Shown in pieces: positions 1-8,205 of a DNA stretch of 34,970 nucleotides. The notes beneath the pieces are model-generated. The model searched no databases and was not told the origin of the DNA. It worked only from the letters and a program-made list of their open reading frames with translations. Each line of letters begins with the position of its first letter. Position 1 is the stretch's first letter. Position numbers and translations under genes: made by a program. The DNA comes from an uncultured Clostridia bacterium. Lineage in GTDB: Bacteria; Bacillota; Clostridia; TANB77; CAG-508. The stretch spans positions 1-34,970 of the forward strand of contig CAKPJR010000001.1 of the NCBI GenBank assembly GCA_934162925.1, in the 5' to 3' direction.

Positions 1-372
1 AAAATTATAAATATAGTTATATTATGTATTTGCATATTAATACTATTGTTACCAATAGTATTGCAAATATTAGAGCAAATTTCACCAGTATTTGTAAAAT
101 GTCCATATTTGCAATTGACAGGTAAACCTTGTCCACTATGTGGAGGGACAAGGTTTATCAAAAACATTGGTAATGCAATTGATGATTTATCATATTTCCT
201 AAATTTCTTTGGAATAATAATTATAATTGTAATTTTAGAAATTATATTTAGAACCATCAATATAATAAAAAAGAAATATAAAGAAAGTGTAATAAAAATA
301 GATATAATTTTACACATAATAATTTTTATCATATATATATCATATGATATATGGTTTATAAAATGTAAATGA
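1..372 (+). CDS. DUF2752 family membrane protein (5' end outside window)
   Basis: The reading frame is open from base 1, so the start lies upstream of the window. About 123 residues are visible. The C-P-L-C-G-G-T-R motif (bases about 130-153) is the signature of DUF2752, a family of small membrane proteins of unknown function. It is flanked by a hydrophobic segment at the left edge and two more in the C-terminal half (roughly bases 200-260 and 300-350). The gene ends 13 bases before a DUF4190-type protein and is probably cotranscribed with it. The family call rests on the cysteine motif and the membrane layout; no function can be assigned. Confidence 0.8.
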   Translation, partial: KIINIVILCICILILLLPIVLQILEQISPVFVKCPYLQLTGKPCPLCGGTRFIKNIGNAIDDLSYFLNFFGIIIIIVILEIIFRTINIIKKKYKESVIKIDIILHIIIFIIYISYDIWFIKCK

Positions 373-385
373 TAGGAGTGATAAA

Positions 386-739
386 ATGGAGAGTAACGAA
401 GAAAACAAAATAGAAATTACAGAAGCAGTAGAAAAAATAGAAGAAACAAACAAAACAGATGAAACTCAAGGACAAAATACTATAGAAGATACTAGTAAGG
501 GAGCAAGTATAGCAGCATTAGTATTAGGAATAGTTTCTATATTGTTTGTTAGCAAGTTTATAATAGCAGTTGCATGTGGAGTTTTGGCCATTATTTTTGG
601 AATAAAAGGTAAAAAAAGAGGAGGACAAGGAATGGCAACAGCTGGTTTTATCACAGGAATAATAGGATTAAGCTTGCAAGCTATATTATTTGTATTTTGG
701 CTTATTCTTGGAGCAACGTTGATAGGAATCTTAATATAG
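386..739 (+). CDS. DUF4190-type small membrane protein
   Basis: 117 residues. An acidic, Glu/Thr-rich N-terminal tail of about 45 residues is followed by two hydrophobic segments (about 47-70 and 82-115) separated by a short basic loop (GKKRGG). Small residues around SIAALVLGIVSI and a GMATAGFITGIIG stretch are typical of DUF4190 proteins. Start chosen at the ATG preceded by GATAGGAGTG. The gene directly follows the DUF2752 gene, a pairing common in Clostridia, and is followed by a strong terminator. The function of the family is unknown. Confidence 0.75.
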   Translation: MESNEENKIEITEAVEKIEETNKTDETQGQNTIEDTSKGASIAALVLGIVSILFVSKFIIAVACGVLAIIFGIKGKKRGGQGMATAGFITGIIGLSLQAILFVFWLILGATLIGILI

Positions 740-769
740 TAAGTTAAATAGTCAGATGGAAAAAAGGAT

Positions 770-797
770 AAAAAAGAAGGGAAACCTTCTTTTTTTA
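770..797 (+). terminator. Intrinsic terminator after the DUF2752-DUF4190 pair
   Basis: An 11-bp perfect stem (AAAAAAGAAGG / CCTTCTTTTTT) with a GAAA tetraloop ends in a run of T. It could also act on the minus strand for the small gene at 832-1077. Confidence 0.85.
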
Positions 798-831
798 TAT
801 ACTTTGTTCTATATATACAACAAAGATAGGC

Positions 832-1077
832 TTACTTAAAAAAAATACTATTGGTAATATAAGCAGACATAAAAAAGCAAACAGCAAATAATATGCTGGT
901 TTTAAATAGAATAAGACCAACATCATATGTAATACAACAGATTGGATATGTAGTATATAAATTCAAAATTAAAATAGAAAATAGACAAATAACAAAAGAA
1001 ATTTTAAAACCATTAAACATAGCAGATTTAATAGATTTATTCATACATTTAACTTCAGAAATTAATTTACTAAACAT
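832..1077 (-). CDS. Small two-segment membrane protein, unknown function
   Basis: 81 residues on the minus strand. The ATG is preceded by a strong AGGAGGT ribosome binding site (plus-strand bases about 1084-1092), which argues that this is a real gene and not a shadow. Two hydrophobic segments are visible, about residues 25-45 and 55-78, with a cysteine-containing stretch between them. It lies downstream of rpsT on the same strand. I recognise no named family; small membrane proteins of this layout occur near rpsT in Clostridia, but that is recollection and not shown here. Confidence 0.6.
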   Translation of the reverse strand: MFSKLISEVKCMNKSIKSAMFNGFKISFVICLFSILILNLYTTYPICCITYDVGLILFKTSILFAVCFFMSAYITNSIFFK

Positions 1078-1170
1078 AAGTATTTACCTCCTGTAAACAT
1101 TCCTTAAAAACATATTAACATAACACAGAGATAAAATCAAAGGAAATTATTGGATGGAAAGTTAGAAAAA

Positions 1171-1197
1171 AGAAAAAAGCAAATCTTTACGATTTGC
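1171..1197 (-). terminator. Intrinsic terminator of rpsT
   Basis: On the minus strand GCAAATC and GATTTGC pair around a five-base loop and are followed by a TTTTTT run (plus-strand A run at 1173-1178). It lies 20 bases beyond the rpsT stop codon. Confidence 0.8.
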
Positions 1198-1217
1198 CTA
1201 AATAAATAATTAACTTA

Positions 1218-1481
1218 TTATGCTATTGTGTTTAATTTTTTTGCTAAATTAGATTTTTTTCTAGATGCAGTATTTTTTTTGATAACACCTTTTGAGCAAG
1301 CTCCATCTATTTTCTTTACAGCATTTTTGAAAAGTTCTTCTGCTTTTTCTTTATTTCCTTCTAATACAGCAGATTCAAATTTTCTAGTAGCTGTTTTATA
1401 TTCAGATTTAATCATATTATTTCTTAATGTTTTTTTCTCAATAACATCAACTCTTTTGATTGCAGATTTGATATTTGGCAT
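1218..1481 (-). CDS. rpsT: 30S ribosomal protein S20
   Basis: 87 residues, the usual length for S20, with the characteristic start MPNIKSAIKR, a Lys/Arg-rich helical body and an end near KNTASRKKSNLAKKL. It binds 16S rRNA early in 30S assembly. The ATG at 1481 is preceded by AAGGAGGTG. A promoter with near-consensus boxes lies upstream and a terminator downstream, so it is probably transcribed alone. No in-frame CGG codon is present. Confidence 0.97.
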   Translation of the reverse strand: MPNIKSAIKRVDVIEKKTLRNNMIKSEYKTATRKFESAVLEGNKEKAEELFKNAVKKIDGACSKGVIKKNTASRKKSNLAKKLNTIA

Positions 1482-1525
1482 ATGTTTTGCACCTCCTTAA
1501 GTAAAAGTAAATTTTCACTTTTTCT

Positions 1526-1554
1526 ATTGTAACACGTAAATATAAAATTTGCAA
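1526..1554 (-). promoter_or_regulatory. Sigma-A type promoter for rpsT
   Basis: On the minus strand TTGCAA (1554-1549) is followed after 17 bases by TACAAT (1531-1526), 45 bases upstream of the rpsT start codon. Confidence 0.75.
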
Positions 1555-1621
1555 GCAAAAAATAAAAAAAAGTATGGGAAGTCCTGGACGCTAATATTCA
1601 AAGCAACTAAAATATTGGATG

Positions 1622-1650
1622 TTTACAATAAACAAATTTTCGTATATAAT
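1622..1650 (+). promoter_or_regulatory. Sigma-A type promoter for dgt
   Basis: TTTACA (1622-1627), a 17-base spacer and a perfect TATAAT (1645-1650) lie just upstream of the AGAGGTG ribosome binding site of dgt. Confidence 0.8.
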
Positions 1651-1667
1651 AAAGCAGAGGTGAAAAG

Positions 1668-2823
1668 ATGAACAATGAATTGGAATTAGCTAAAATTAAT
1701 ATGATAGCAAAAGAAGGGTTATTATCTAAATATGCATTTAAATCAGACAATGCTACTTTATTAAGACAAGACAAAGAAGATATAAGACCAGTATTTTTTA
1801 GAGACATAGATAGAATTATACATTCTTTAGCATATACTCGTTATATAGATAAAACACAGGTATATCCCTTTACAAGAAATGACCATATAACACATAGAGT
1901 TCTACATGTACAACTTGTTTCTAAGATTGCAAGAACTATAGGTAGAAGTTTAAGACTAAACGAAGATCTTATTGAAGCAATTGCTTTAGGACATGATGTA
2001 GGACATGCTCCATTTGGGCATAAAGGAGAAGAATATTTAAATAAAATATGTTTAGAAGAAAACATAGGATATTTTTGCCATAATGCACAAAGTGTAAGAG
2101 TTTTGAAAGAATTAGAAAAATTAAATATAAGTGTACAAACACTTGACCGGAATACTTGCTCACAACGGAGAAATCTTAATAAATAAATATAAATATAACA
2201 ATAGTAAAACAAAAGAAGATTTTATAAAAGATTTAGATAAAACTTTTTCAGAAAAGGATTATAGTAAAAAAATAATTCCTATGACATTAGAAGCTTCTGT
2301 TGTTAGATTATCAGATGTAATAGCATATATAGGAAGAGATATAGAGGATTCTATAAAGATAGGAACAGTAAAAAGAGAGGATATACCAAAAGAAATAACA
2401 AATATATTAGGAGACAATAATTCTCAAATAGTAGATACTTTAATAAAAAATATAATAATAAACAGTCTAGATAAACCATGTTTAACATTTTCAGAAGATA
2501 TATTTATTGCTTTAATGAAATTAAAAGATTGGAACTATAAATATATTTATGCATCACCAGAAGCAAACAAGCATCAAGAAGTAATAGAAGAACTATTCTA
2601 CAAACTATATTATTGTTATCTAGAAAAAATAGAAAAACTTTATAATACTGAAAAACTTACAGAATCTGAAAAAAATTTATATGAATTTATAAAAGAAAAA
2701 GATAGTAATACAAATGTAAAAAGAGCAATTGTAGACTATATTGCAGGACAAACAGATCAATATTTTTTAAATGAATGTATAGAACATATAAGAAAATTTG
2801 ATATAGAAGATTTATATAAATAA
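1668..2823 (+). CDS. dgt: dGTP triphosphohydrolase-like HD protein, joined across a CGG +1 shift
   Basis: A dNTP triphosphohydrolase-family protein that would cleave dNTPs to nucleoside and triphosphate. Read continuously it gives 160 residues (1668-2147), a skipped C at 2148, then 224 residues (2149-2820): 384 in total, normal for the family. The HD-domain metal ligands are visible: His80, His109-Asp110 (LGHDVGHAPFGHKGEE) and, in the second part, an RLSDVIAYIGRDIED block. At the break the family motif L-D-G-I-L-x-H-N-G-E is restored only if GAC-CGG-A is read as GAC-GGA (Asp-Gly). Read in the original frame it stops after 172 residues, before the last metal ligand. Two halves on one promoter with no internal ribosome binding site argue for one gene. 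Confidence 0.9.
2148..2151 (+). other. CGG +1 frameshift site in dgt
   Basis: CGGA follows GAC at codon 161. Skipping the C gives Gly and restores the conserved L-D-G-I-L motif. The nearby CGG at 2166 is out of frame after the shift (AAC GGA) and causes no break. Confidence 0.85.
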
Positions 2824-2889
2824 TTACATAATTATTCTTGAATTGGAATATACTACAAGTAATAAATTCAATAAAGGAGAAAACAATTC

Positions 2890-3150
2890 ATGAAATATAA
2901 AATAAAAAATACAGACTTTCAAAATGAAATTGAACTATTAAAATGTATACTTGAAACAAAAAGAGAGCTTACTGTTGCAAATAAAAATTTCGAAGTAGCA
3001 GAAGAAGACCTAATAGATTATTATTCATATCAAATAAAAGCAAACAAAGCAAAACTTGACTATCTAATAAAAGAAGTTAAACAAAGAGGAATAGCAGTTG
3101 ATATGATAAATAATTTGCAAATAGGACTAGACCAAACAAAAGCTATCTAG
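2890..3150 (+). CDS. DUF2508 (YaaL-like) protein
   Basis: 86 residues, strongly helical and charged, with a DYYSYQIKANKAKLDYLIKE core. That core matches the DUF2508/YaaL family, which in Bacillus and many Clostridia lies immediately upstream of bofA, as here. The ATG is preceded by AAAGGAGAAAA. The function of YaaL is not established. Assignment rests on the motif plus the conserved neighbour. Confidence 0.8.
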   Translation: MKYKIKNTDFQNEIELLKCILETKRELTVANKNFEVAEEDLIDYYSYQIKANKAKLDYLIKEVKQRGIAVDMINNLQIGLDQTKAI

Positions 3151-3213
3151 GAGTAATATTAATAAAAAGACGAGCATAATTATAGTATAAGTAAAAACTA
3201 GGAGGATAGGCCT

Positions 3214-3484
3214 ATGGACAATACTAATACTATAATTATTTTTTTATCTTGCATAGCAGGAATAATAATATTTGGAAAAGTTTTAATATTACCATTAAAA
3301 AAAATATTAAAATTAGTCATGAATTCTATACTTGGAGGAGCTCTGATATTTTTAATAAATTATATAGGAATATATTTTAATAACTTTCATATTGGACTAA
3401 ATGCTATAACTGCTATATTTATTCGGAATATTAGGAGTTCCAGGAGCTATATTGTTAATTATATTTAAAATAATATTAGTGTAA
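3214..3484 (+). CDS. bofA: BofA family sporulation membrane protein, joined across a CGG +1 shift
   Basis: BofA in Bacillus inhibits SpoIVFB processing of pro-sigma-K in the forespore membrane. Read through the shift (70 codons, C at 3424 skipped, then 3425-3481) the protein has 89 residues. It has two hydrophobic segments, a central NSILGGALIFLINYIG and a C-terminal IGILGVPGAILLIIFK, the hallmark G-x-L-G-V-P-G end of the family. In the original frame the C-terminus becomes a basic, non-membrane tail (NIRSSRSYIVNYI) that lacks this motif. The ATG follows AGGAGG. Placement after the DUF2508 gene is the usual order. Confidence 0.88.
3424..3427 (+). other. CGG +1 frameshift site in bofA
   Basis: CGGA follows ATT at codon 71. 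Skipping the C gives ATT-GGA-ATA-TTA-GGA (I-G-I-L-G) and restores the conserved BofA C-terminus. Confidence 0.85.
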
Positions 3485-3509
3485 ATGAAAATTAAAAAGT
3501 CCCTTTATG

Positions 3510-3538
3510 TTGAAAAAAAGCAAGAACAATAGTATAAT
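3510..3538 (+). promoter_or_regulatory. Sigma-A type promoter for hpt
   Basis: TTGAAA (3510-3515), a 17-base spacer and TATAAT (3533-3538), 35 bases before the hpt start codon. Confidence 0.85.
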
Positions 3539-3573
3539 ATAAAATATGAATTTTATAAAAAGGGGTATCAAAA

Positions 3574-4095
3574 ATGGTAGAAATAAAAACATTAATTAAT
3601 GAAGAAGAATTACATACAAGGGTTAATGAAATAGCAAAGCAAATTGAAAAAGAGTATGAAGGGAAAGAGATAACACTTATATGTATACTTAAAGGCTCAG
3701 TATTTTTTACAGTAGATCTAGCTAAAAGTATTAATGGAGATGTAAAATTAGAATTTATTAGAGTATCTAGCTATGGAGAAGGGACGGAAAGTACAGGAGA
3801 AATAAAAATGAAGCTAGACTTGAAAGACAGTATTAAAGGAAAAGATGTAATAGTAGTAGAGGATATAATAGATACAGGAAGAACATTGTCTTATCTAATA
3901 GAATATTTAAAAATGAAAAAACCAAACAGTGTAAAATTATGTGCCTTATTAGATAAACCAGAAAGAAGAGTTAAGAAAAATGTAAAGGTTGACTATACAG
4001 GATTTCAAATACCAGATAAATTTGTTGTAGGATATGGGTTAGACTGGGACGAAAAATATAGAAACCTTCCATATATAGGATATATAGAACAATAA
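3574..4095 (+). CDS. hpt: Hypoxanthine phosphoribosyltransferase
   Basis: 173 residues, typical for bacterial Hpt, which salvages hypoxanthine or guanine with PRPP to IMP or GMP in the cytosol. The PRPP-binding loop is clear as VVEDIIDTGRTLSYL (about residues 91-105). An early LICILKGSVFF segment and a C-terminal FVVGYGLDWDEKYRNLPYIG match the family. The start ATG is preceded by AAAGGGG. It has its own promoter and ends at a hairpin. The only CGG inside it (3785) is out of frame (ACG GAA) and the gene is intact. Confidence 0.97.
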   Translation: MVEIKTLINEEELHTRVNEIAKQIEKEYEGKEITLICILKGSVFFTVDLAKSINGDVKLEFIRVSSYGEGTESTGEIKMKLDLKDSIKGKDVIVVEDIIDTGRTLSYLIEYLKMKKPNSVKLCALLDKPERRVKKNVKVDYTGFQIPDKFVVGYGLDWDEKYRNLPYIGYIEQ

Positions 4096-4187
4096 AACAA
4101 AAGGGGACAGACCCCTTTTGTTTCAAAATATAAAAAAATTGAAAAATGTGGAGAATAAAACGAAAGGGGTCTGTCCCCTTTTGTTTT
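4095..4187 (+). repeat. Pair of inverted GGGGACAGACCCC hairpins
   Basis: The first hairpin (4095-4123) has a perfect 12-bp stem around loop ACAGA. The second (4157-4187) has a 13-bp stem with one G-U pair around loop TCTGT. Each is nearly the reverse complement of the other, so the 93-base block is itself an inverted repeat. A third copy of the GGGGACAGACCCC core sits inside the terminator at 15965-16007. They probably serve as the hpt terminator. The second lies only 8 bases before the uvrC start codon, where no clear ribosome binding site is seen. Confidence 0.75.
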
Positions 4188-4195
4188 AAAATAGT

Positions 4196-5984
4196 ATGTT
4201 TAATATAGAAAAAGAACTTAAAAAACTTCCAGATAAACCTGGAGTTTATATAATGAGAGATAAAGACGATAATATTATATATGTAGGTAAAGCTGTCATA
4301 TTAAAAAATAGAGTAAGACAGTATTTTAGAAAGTCAAACAAAACTAGAAGAATAGAAAAGATGGTTTCACTAATAGACCATTTTGAATATATAGTAACAG
4401 ATAACGAAGCAGAAGCATTAATACTAGAATGTAACTTAATAAAAAAGAATATGCCGAAGTTCAACGTGCTTTTAAAAGATGACAAAACATACCCCTATAT
4501 AAAAATAGATATAAAATCAGATTATCCAAATGTTTTTATAACAAGAAGAGTGCAAAATGATGGTGCAAGATATTTTGGACCATATGCAAATCCAGGTGCA
4601 GCAAAAGAAATGATTAATTTTATAAAAGAACGTTTTCAAATAAGGCAATGTAAAAATTTTAAAAGTAATCAGAGAGCTTGCTTAAATTATCACATAAAAA
4701 AGTGCTTAGCACCATGTATGGGATATGTAAGTAGGGAAGATTATAGAAAACAAATAGATCAAATTATTATGCTTCTAGAAGGAAAAACTAAAGAAATTAT
4801 AAAACAGATAGATGAAGAAATAGTAGAACATGCAAACAAACAAGAATATGAAATTGCTGCAATTTTAAGAGATAAAAAAATTGCAATAGAAAGAATTTCG
4901 GAAAAACAAAAAGTGTCAAACATAAATGAAAAAGCAATTGATGTAATAGGTATTGCAAAAAATGAGTTGGCTATTTGTATAGAATTATTTTTTGTAAGAA
5001 ATAGCAAAATGATAGGTAGAGAACACTACTTTTTTGAAAATTCAAATGAACTAACCAAAAATGAAATATTAACAGAATTTATAAAACAATACTATATAAA
5101 TAAAATAGATCTACCAAGTAAAATAATGATACCAGAAGAGATAGAGGATATAGACCTAATAGAAAATCTTTTATCGGAAAAAGCAGAAAGAAAAATTGAA
5201 TTTAAAATCCCACAAAAAGGGGAAAAACTAAGATTTATAGAAATGGCAAACAACAACGCAAAAATAACTTTAAATAACAAAAATAAAGAAAAAGAAGATA
5301 TTTTGCTCGAACTAAAAAATGTTTTGAAGCTTAAAGAATTTCCGAGAAAAATTGAATGTTTTGATATATCAAATATAGCTGGAGAATATATGGTTGCAGG
5401 AATGTGTGTTGCAAAAGACCGGGACTATAAATAAAAATTTAGCTAGAAGATTTAAAATAAAAACAGTATTTACACAAGATGACCTAAAGTGTATGGAAGA
5501 AGTAGTTACAAGAAGAATAAAACATTCAATAGATAATCCAAAAGGAGCTTTTGGAACTTTACCAAATGTTATTTTTGCAGATGGTGGAATAACACAAATT
5601 AGAGCAATAAAAAAAGCAATAGCAAAATACAATATAGAAATTCCCGTATTTGGAATGGTAAAAGATGATAAACATACCACCAAAAAACTAATTGATGATA
5701 ATAAAAAAGAAATAAAAATAAATGAAAAAATAATGAATTTCATAACCAATATGCAAGATGAAGTACATAGAATTGCAATTGAATACAATAGAAAATTAAG
5801 AAACAAAGATACTACAAAATCTAAACTAGATGAAATAAAAGGAATAGGAGAAAAGAAAAAACAAGAATTGCTAAAAAAATTTGGCAGTGTAGAAGGTATA
5901 AAAAAAGCTGATATTTTAGAAATTTCAGAAATAAAAGGAATAACAGAAGAATTAGCAAGAAAAATAAAAAAAGAACTCCTATGA
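4196..5984 (+). CDS. uvrC: Excinuclease ABC subunit UvrC, joined across a CGG +1 shift
   Basis: UvrC makes both incisions in nucleotide excision repair. Read through the shift (408 codons, C at 5420 skipped, then 5421-5981) it has 595 residues, the normal length. Domains in order are the GIY-YIG nuclease (KPGVYIMRDK, then YVGKA, residues about 14-35), a cysteine cluster (RACLNYHIKKCLAPCMGY), a UVR motif (about 200-235), the RNase H-like nuclease beginning near CFDISNIAGE, and a C-terminal helix-hairpin-helix pair (EIKGIGEKKKQELL and EIKGITEELARKI). The break lies inside the RNase H-like domain. The joined reading KDGTINKNLARRFKIKTV fits the family. Without the shift the second nuclease and DNA-binding domains are lost. 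No good Shine-Dalgarno sequence precedes the ATG. Confidence 0.93.
5420..5423 (+). other. CGG +1 frameshift site in uvrC
   Basis: CGGG follows GAC at codon 409. Skipping the C gives GAC-GGG-ACT (D-G-T) and rejoins the RNase H-like domain. It is the only site of the eleven where the skipped-to codon is GGG. Confidence 0.85.
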
Positions 5985-6046
5985 AATTTGTAATATTTAC
6001 TTAACTTCTTGAATATATATCTAAAAAGGACAAGGAGTGTGTAAAT

Positions 6047-6247
6047 ATGGTAGATATTACAAAAGAGGAATTTTGGGATTCTAAATATGAAGAAATAAGC
6101 AAAATTGAAAGAAAAGAAAACAAAGTAAAGCAATTTATAATAAAGCATAAAATAATAACTGCACTATTAATAAGTTTAAGCATATTAATGGCAATAAACA
6201 CAATATTAATATATAATTTTTTTATAATATTAGGAACAATTAGGTAA
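6047..6247 (+). CDS. Small single-pass membrane protein, unknown
   Basis: 66 residues: a charged N-terminal half (about residues 1-40, with KIERKENKVKQF) followed by one long hydrophobic segment (about 43-62). The ATG follows AAGGACAAGGAG at a somewhat long spacing. It lies between uvrC and the methyltransferase gene on the same strand, with a 34-base gap to the latter. I do not recognise the family. The start signal and lack of overlap with other genes make it likely to be real. Confidence 0.6.
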   Translation: MVDITKEEFWDSKYEEISKIERKENKVKQFIIKHKIITALLISLSILMAINTILIYNFFIILGTIR

Positions 6248-6281
6248 ATTGGAAAAAATAACAAATTAAAAGGAGAAGCAA

Positions 6282-7143
6282 ATGAACATAGCAAATGAAT
6301 GGAAAGATTACGAAATACTAGATATGGCAAATGGAGAAAAATTAGAAAGATGGAAAAATATAGTTCTCGTAAGACCAGATCCACAAATAATTTGGAAAGA
6401 TAAAACCTTTCCAGAAAAATGGAACAAGGCAAATGCTACATATAAAAGAAGCAATAAGGGAGGCGGAGGCTGGAATTACAGAACAAAACTTCCAGAAAGC
6501 TGGCAAATAAAATATAAAGAATTAACATTTAATATAAAACCAATGGGCTTTAAACATACAGGACTTTTCCCAGAACAAGCTGTAAATTGGGATTGGATGA
6601 TTAATAAAATAAAAAATGCAAAAAGACCAATAAAAGTATTAAATCTATTTGCATATACAGGAGGTGCAACTGTTGCATGTTTATACGCAGGTGCATCTGT
6701 TTGTCATGTAGATAGTTCAAAAGGAATGGTAGCATGGGCAAAAGAAAATGTTGTATCATCTAAATTGCAGGATAAACCTGTTAGATATATTGTAGATGAT
6801 GTTGTAAAATTTGTTCAAAGAGAAATTAGAAGAGGAAATAAATATGATGCAATAATAATGGATCCACCATCATATGGAAGAGGTGCATCTCGGAGAAGTA
6901 TGGCAATTTGAAAATAATATAGCAGATTTGATATCGTTATGCAAAGAAGTTTTAAGTGATAACCCATTATTCTTTTTAATAAATTCATATACAACTGGAA
7001 TATCTGCAGAAGTGTTAAGCAATTTATTAAAAATAAATTTAAGCAATTATAAAGGAAAAATTTCAGCTGGAGAAATAGGATTACCTATGACTAATTCAAA
7101 CTTAGTTCTACCATGTGGGATATATGGAAGATATGAAAATTAA
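6282..7143 (+). CDS. Class I SAM-dependent methyltransferase (RlmI/RlmK-like), joined across a CGG +1 shift
   Basis: Probably an rRNA (cytosine or guanine) methyltransferase of the RlmI/RlmK class; the exact target cannot be read from sequence. Joined length is 286 residues (203 codons, C at 6891 skipped, then 6892-7140), normal for these stand-alone enzymes. The SAM-binding motif is VLNLFAYTGGATVACLYAGA (about residues 119-138), with an acidic residue after the next strand (HVDSS). The catalytic motif is IIMDPPSYGRG (about 191-201). The break follows immediately: the joined sequence reads GRGASGEVWQFE, matching the conserved G-E-x-W-x-F segment, whereas the original frame ends within six codons. 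The ATG follows AAAGGAGAAGC. Confidence 0.9.
6891..6894 (+). other. CGG +1 frameshift site in the methyltransferase gene
   Basis: CGGA follows TCT at codon 204. Skipping the C gives TCT-GGA-GAA-GTA-TGG (S-G-E-V-W), right after the catalytic DPPSYGRG motif. A GGAAGAGGTG stretch lies upstream, but it encodes conserved residues and no such element recurs at the other sites. Confidence 0.85.
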
Positions 7144-7171
7144 ACTTATTATGTGAAATTTATAAAACTAG

Positions 7172-7220
7172 AAAAATCATATATGAAAATAAAAATAAAA
7201 AAATTCATATATGATTTTTT
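7172..7220 (+). terminator. Intrinsic terminator after the methyltransferase gene
   Basis: A 16-bp perfect stem (7172-7187 with 7204-7219) of the form AAAAATCATATATGAA ends in a T run. It separates this gene from the agr locus. Confidence 0.85.
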
Positions 7221-7260
7221 ATTGTTTATAAGCTAAATAAAAATTGATGGGATTTTAAGT

Positions 7261-7298
7261 ATAAAATCACCTTAAAGAAAAGGACAAGGTGATTTTAT
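7261..7298 (+). promoter_or_regulatory. Hairpin covering the agrB ribosome binding site
   Basis: ATAAAATCACCTT (7261-7273) pairs perfectly over 13 bp with AAGGTGATTTTAT (7286-7298). The 3' arm contains the presumed Shine-Dalgarno AAGGTGA and ends one base before the TTG start codon of agrB. This could limit agrB translation or end read-through transcription. A very similar stem follows the HAD gene at 20115-20150 and looks like a terminator, so the role is uncertain. Confidence 0.55.
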
Positions 7299-7934
7299 TT
7301 GATAGAAAAAATATGTAATAGTTTAACAAAAAAAATTCAAAGTAAAATGCCAGATGTAGATGAAGAAAGAGCAGAAGTAATTAATTATGGATTACAACTG
7401 GTAATAGGAGAAATACCCAAAACATTTATCCTAATTGCAATTGCTTATTTATGTGGGGTTCTAAAATTAACAGTATTAGCTTTGCTATTTATAATGCCAT
7501 ATAAAACCTTTTCTGGAGGTGTACATTTAAAAACACATATTGGATGCATTATTGCAACAAGTTTATTTTATATAGGAAATGCATTGCTTAGTAAAAATAT
7601 CATTTTGAATCCTGTATATATTAAATATATATTAGCTTTAGCAATATGGATATTTAGTATAGTGATGATAAAATTATATGCTCCAGCAGATACAGAAGCG
7701 GTTCCAATTTTAAGAAAAAAAGATAGAAACTTAAAAAGAAATTTATCATATATAACAATGACATTAACAATAATTGCAGGAATACTAGTAAAAAATATAG
7801 TTATTTCTAACTTACTAATATTTGGAGTTTTAATTCAGACTATATCAATAACAAAACTAATATATAAATTAACAAAAAGTAAATATGGATATGCAGAATA
7901 TATAAAACAACAAACATCAAACAATGCAACTTAA
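7299..7934 (+). CDS. agrB: AgrB-like peptide-processing membrane protease
   Basis: 211 residues; AgrB is a membrane cysteine endopeptidase that removes the C-terminal tail of the AgrD precursor and helps form the cyclic signal peptide. The catalytic His and Cys are visible in FSGGVHLKTHIGC (about residues 69-81), with several hydrophobic segments before and after. The TTG start gives MIEKICNSL, matching the usual AgrB N-terminus; the next in-frame ATG (7347) would lose it. agrD follows 99 bases downstream on the same strand. The sensor and regulator genes converge on it from the other side. A CGG at 7699 is out of frame (GCG GTT). Confidence 0.93.
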   Translation: MIEKICNSLTKKIQSKMPDVDEERAEVINYGLQLVIGEIPKTFILIAIAYLCGVLKLTVLALLFIMPYKTFSGGVHLKTHIGCIIATSLFYIGNALLSKNIILNPVYIKYILALAIWIFSIVMIKLYAPADTEAVPILRKKDRNLKRNLSYITMTLTIIAGILVKNIVISNLLIFGVLIQTISITKLIYKLTKSKYGYAEYIKQQTSNNAT

Positions 7935-8033
7935 TTTGATTACATAAATAAAAAAAGAGCAACACAATTTTATACTTTTAAATAATACCAAAGGAAAGTA
8001 TAAAATAGTGTGCTATAAAAAGGGGGGATACAA

Positions 8034-8153
8034 ATGTTAAAGCTATTAGCTAAAGTTGCAGAAAAATATGCAAAATCTACAAACACAGCATGCTTCTTTT
8101 GGTTCTTCGCACATCAACCAAAAATGCCAGCATCATTAATTAAAAAAGACTAA
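8034..8153 (+). CDS. agrD: AgrD-like cyclic lactone autoinducer precursor
   Basis: 39 residues: an amphipathic N-terminal leader (MLKLLAKVAEKYAKS), then TACFFWFFA followed by the conserved processing tail HQPKMPASLIKKD. The Cys is expected to form a thiolactone ring. By analogy with clostridial precursors the cleavage point should be just before or a little upstream of HQP, so the ring probably starts at Cys20 and spans five to seven residues; the exact mature peptide is inference. A strong AGGGGGG ribosome binding site precedes the ATG. It lies directly downstream of agrB, as in known systems. Confidence 0.92.
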   Translation: MLKLLAKVAEKYAKSTNTACFFWFFAHQPKMPASLIKKD

Positions 8154-8166
8154 TTTAAAGATTGTA

Positions 8167-8202
8167 TTTTCAAAGAAGCTGTGCCATCAGCTTCTTTGAA
8201 AA
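8167..8202 (+). terminator. Bidirectional terminator between agrD and agrC
   Basis: CAAAGAAGCT (8171-8180) and AGCTTCTTTG (8189-8198) pair perfectly around an eight-base loop, with T run on one side and A run on the other. It can therefore end both the agrBD (+) and agrAC (-) transcripts. Confidence 0.85.
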
Positions 8203-8205
8203 GTA

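Noticed and set aside
893..1096. Plus-strand open frame opposite the small membrane gene
   Set aside because: No ribosome binding site. The opposite-strand gene has a strong one and a membrane-protein pattern.
1228..1500. Plus-strand open frame opposite rpsT
   Set aside because: Complement of S20; no start signal.
5982..5984. TGA read as Trp (mycoplasma-like code)
   Set aside because: TGA ends uvrC, yqzL and the DUF2752 gene at the expected lengths, and Trp is encoded by TGG.
5369..6148. Long minus-strand open frame of 259 codons opposite uvrC
   Set aside because: Its product is Phe/Ile/Ser-rich low-complexity sequence, as expected from the complement of an A-rich gene. It has no family motif, and uvrC on the plus strand is unmistakable.
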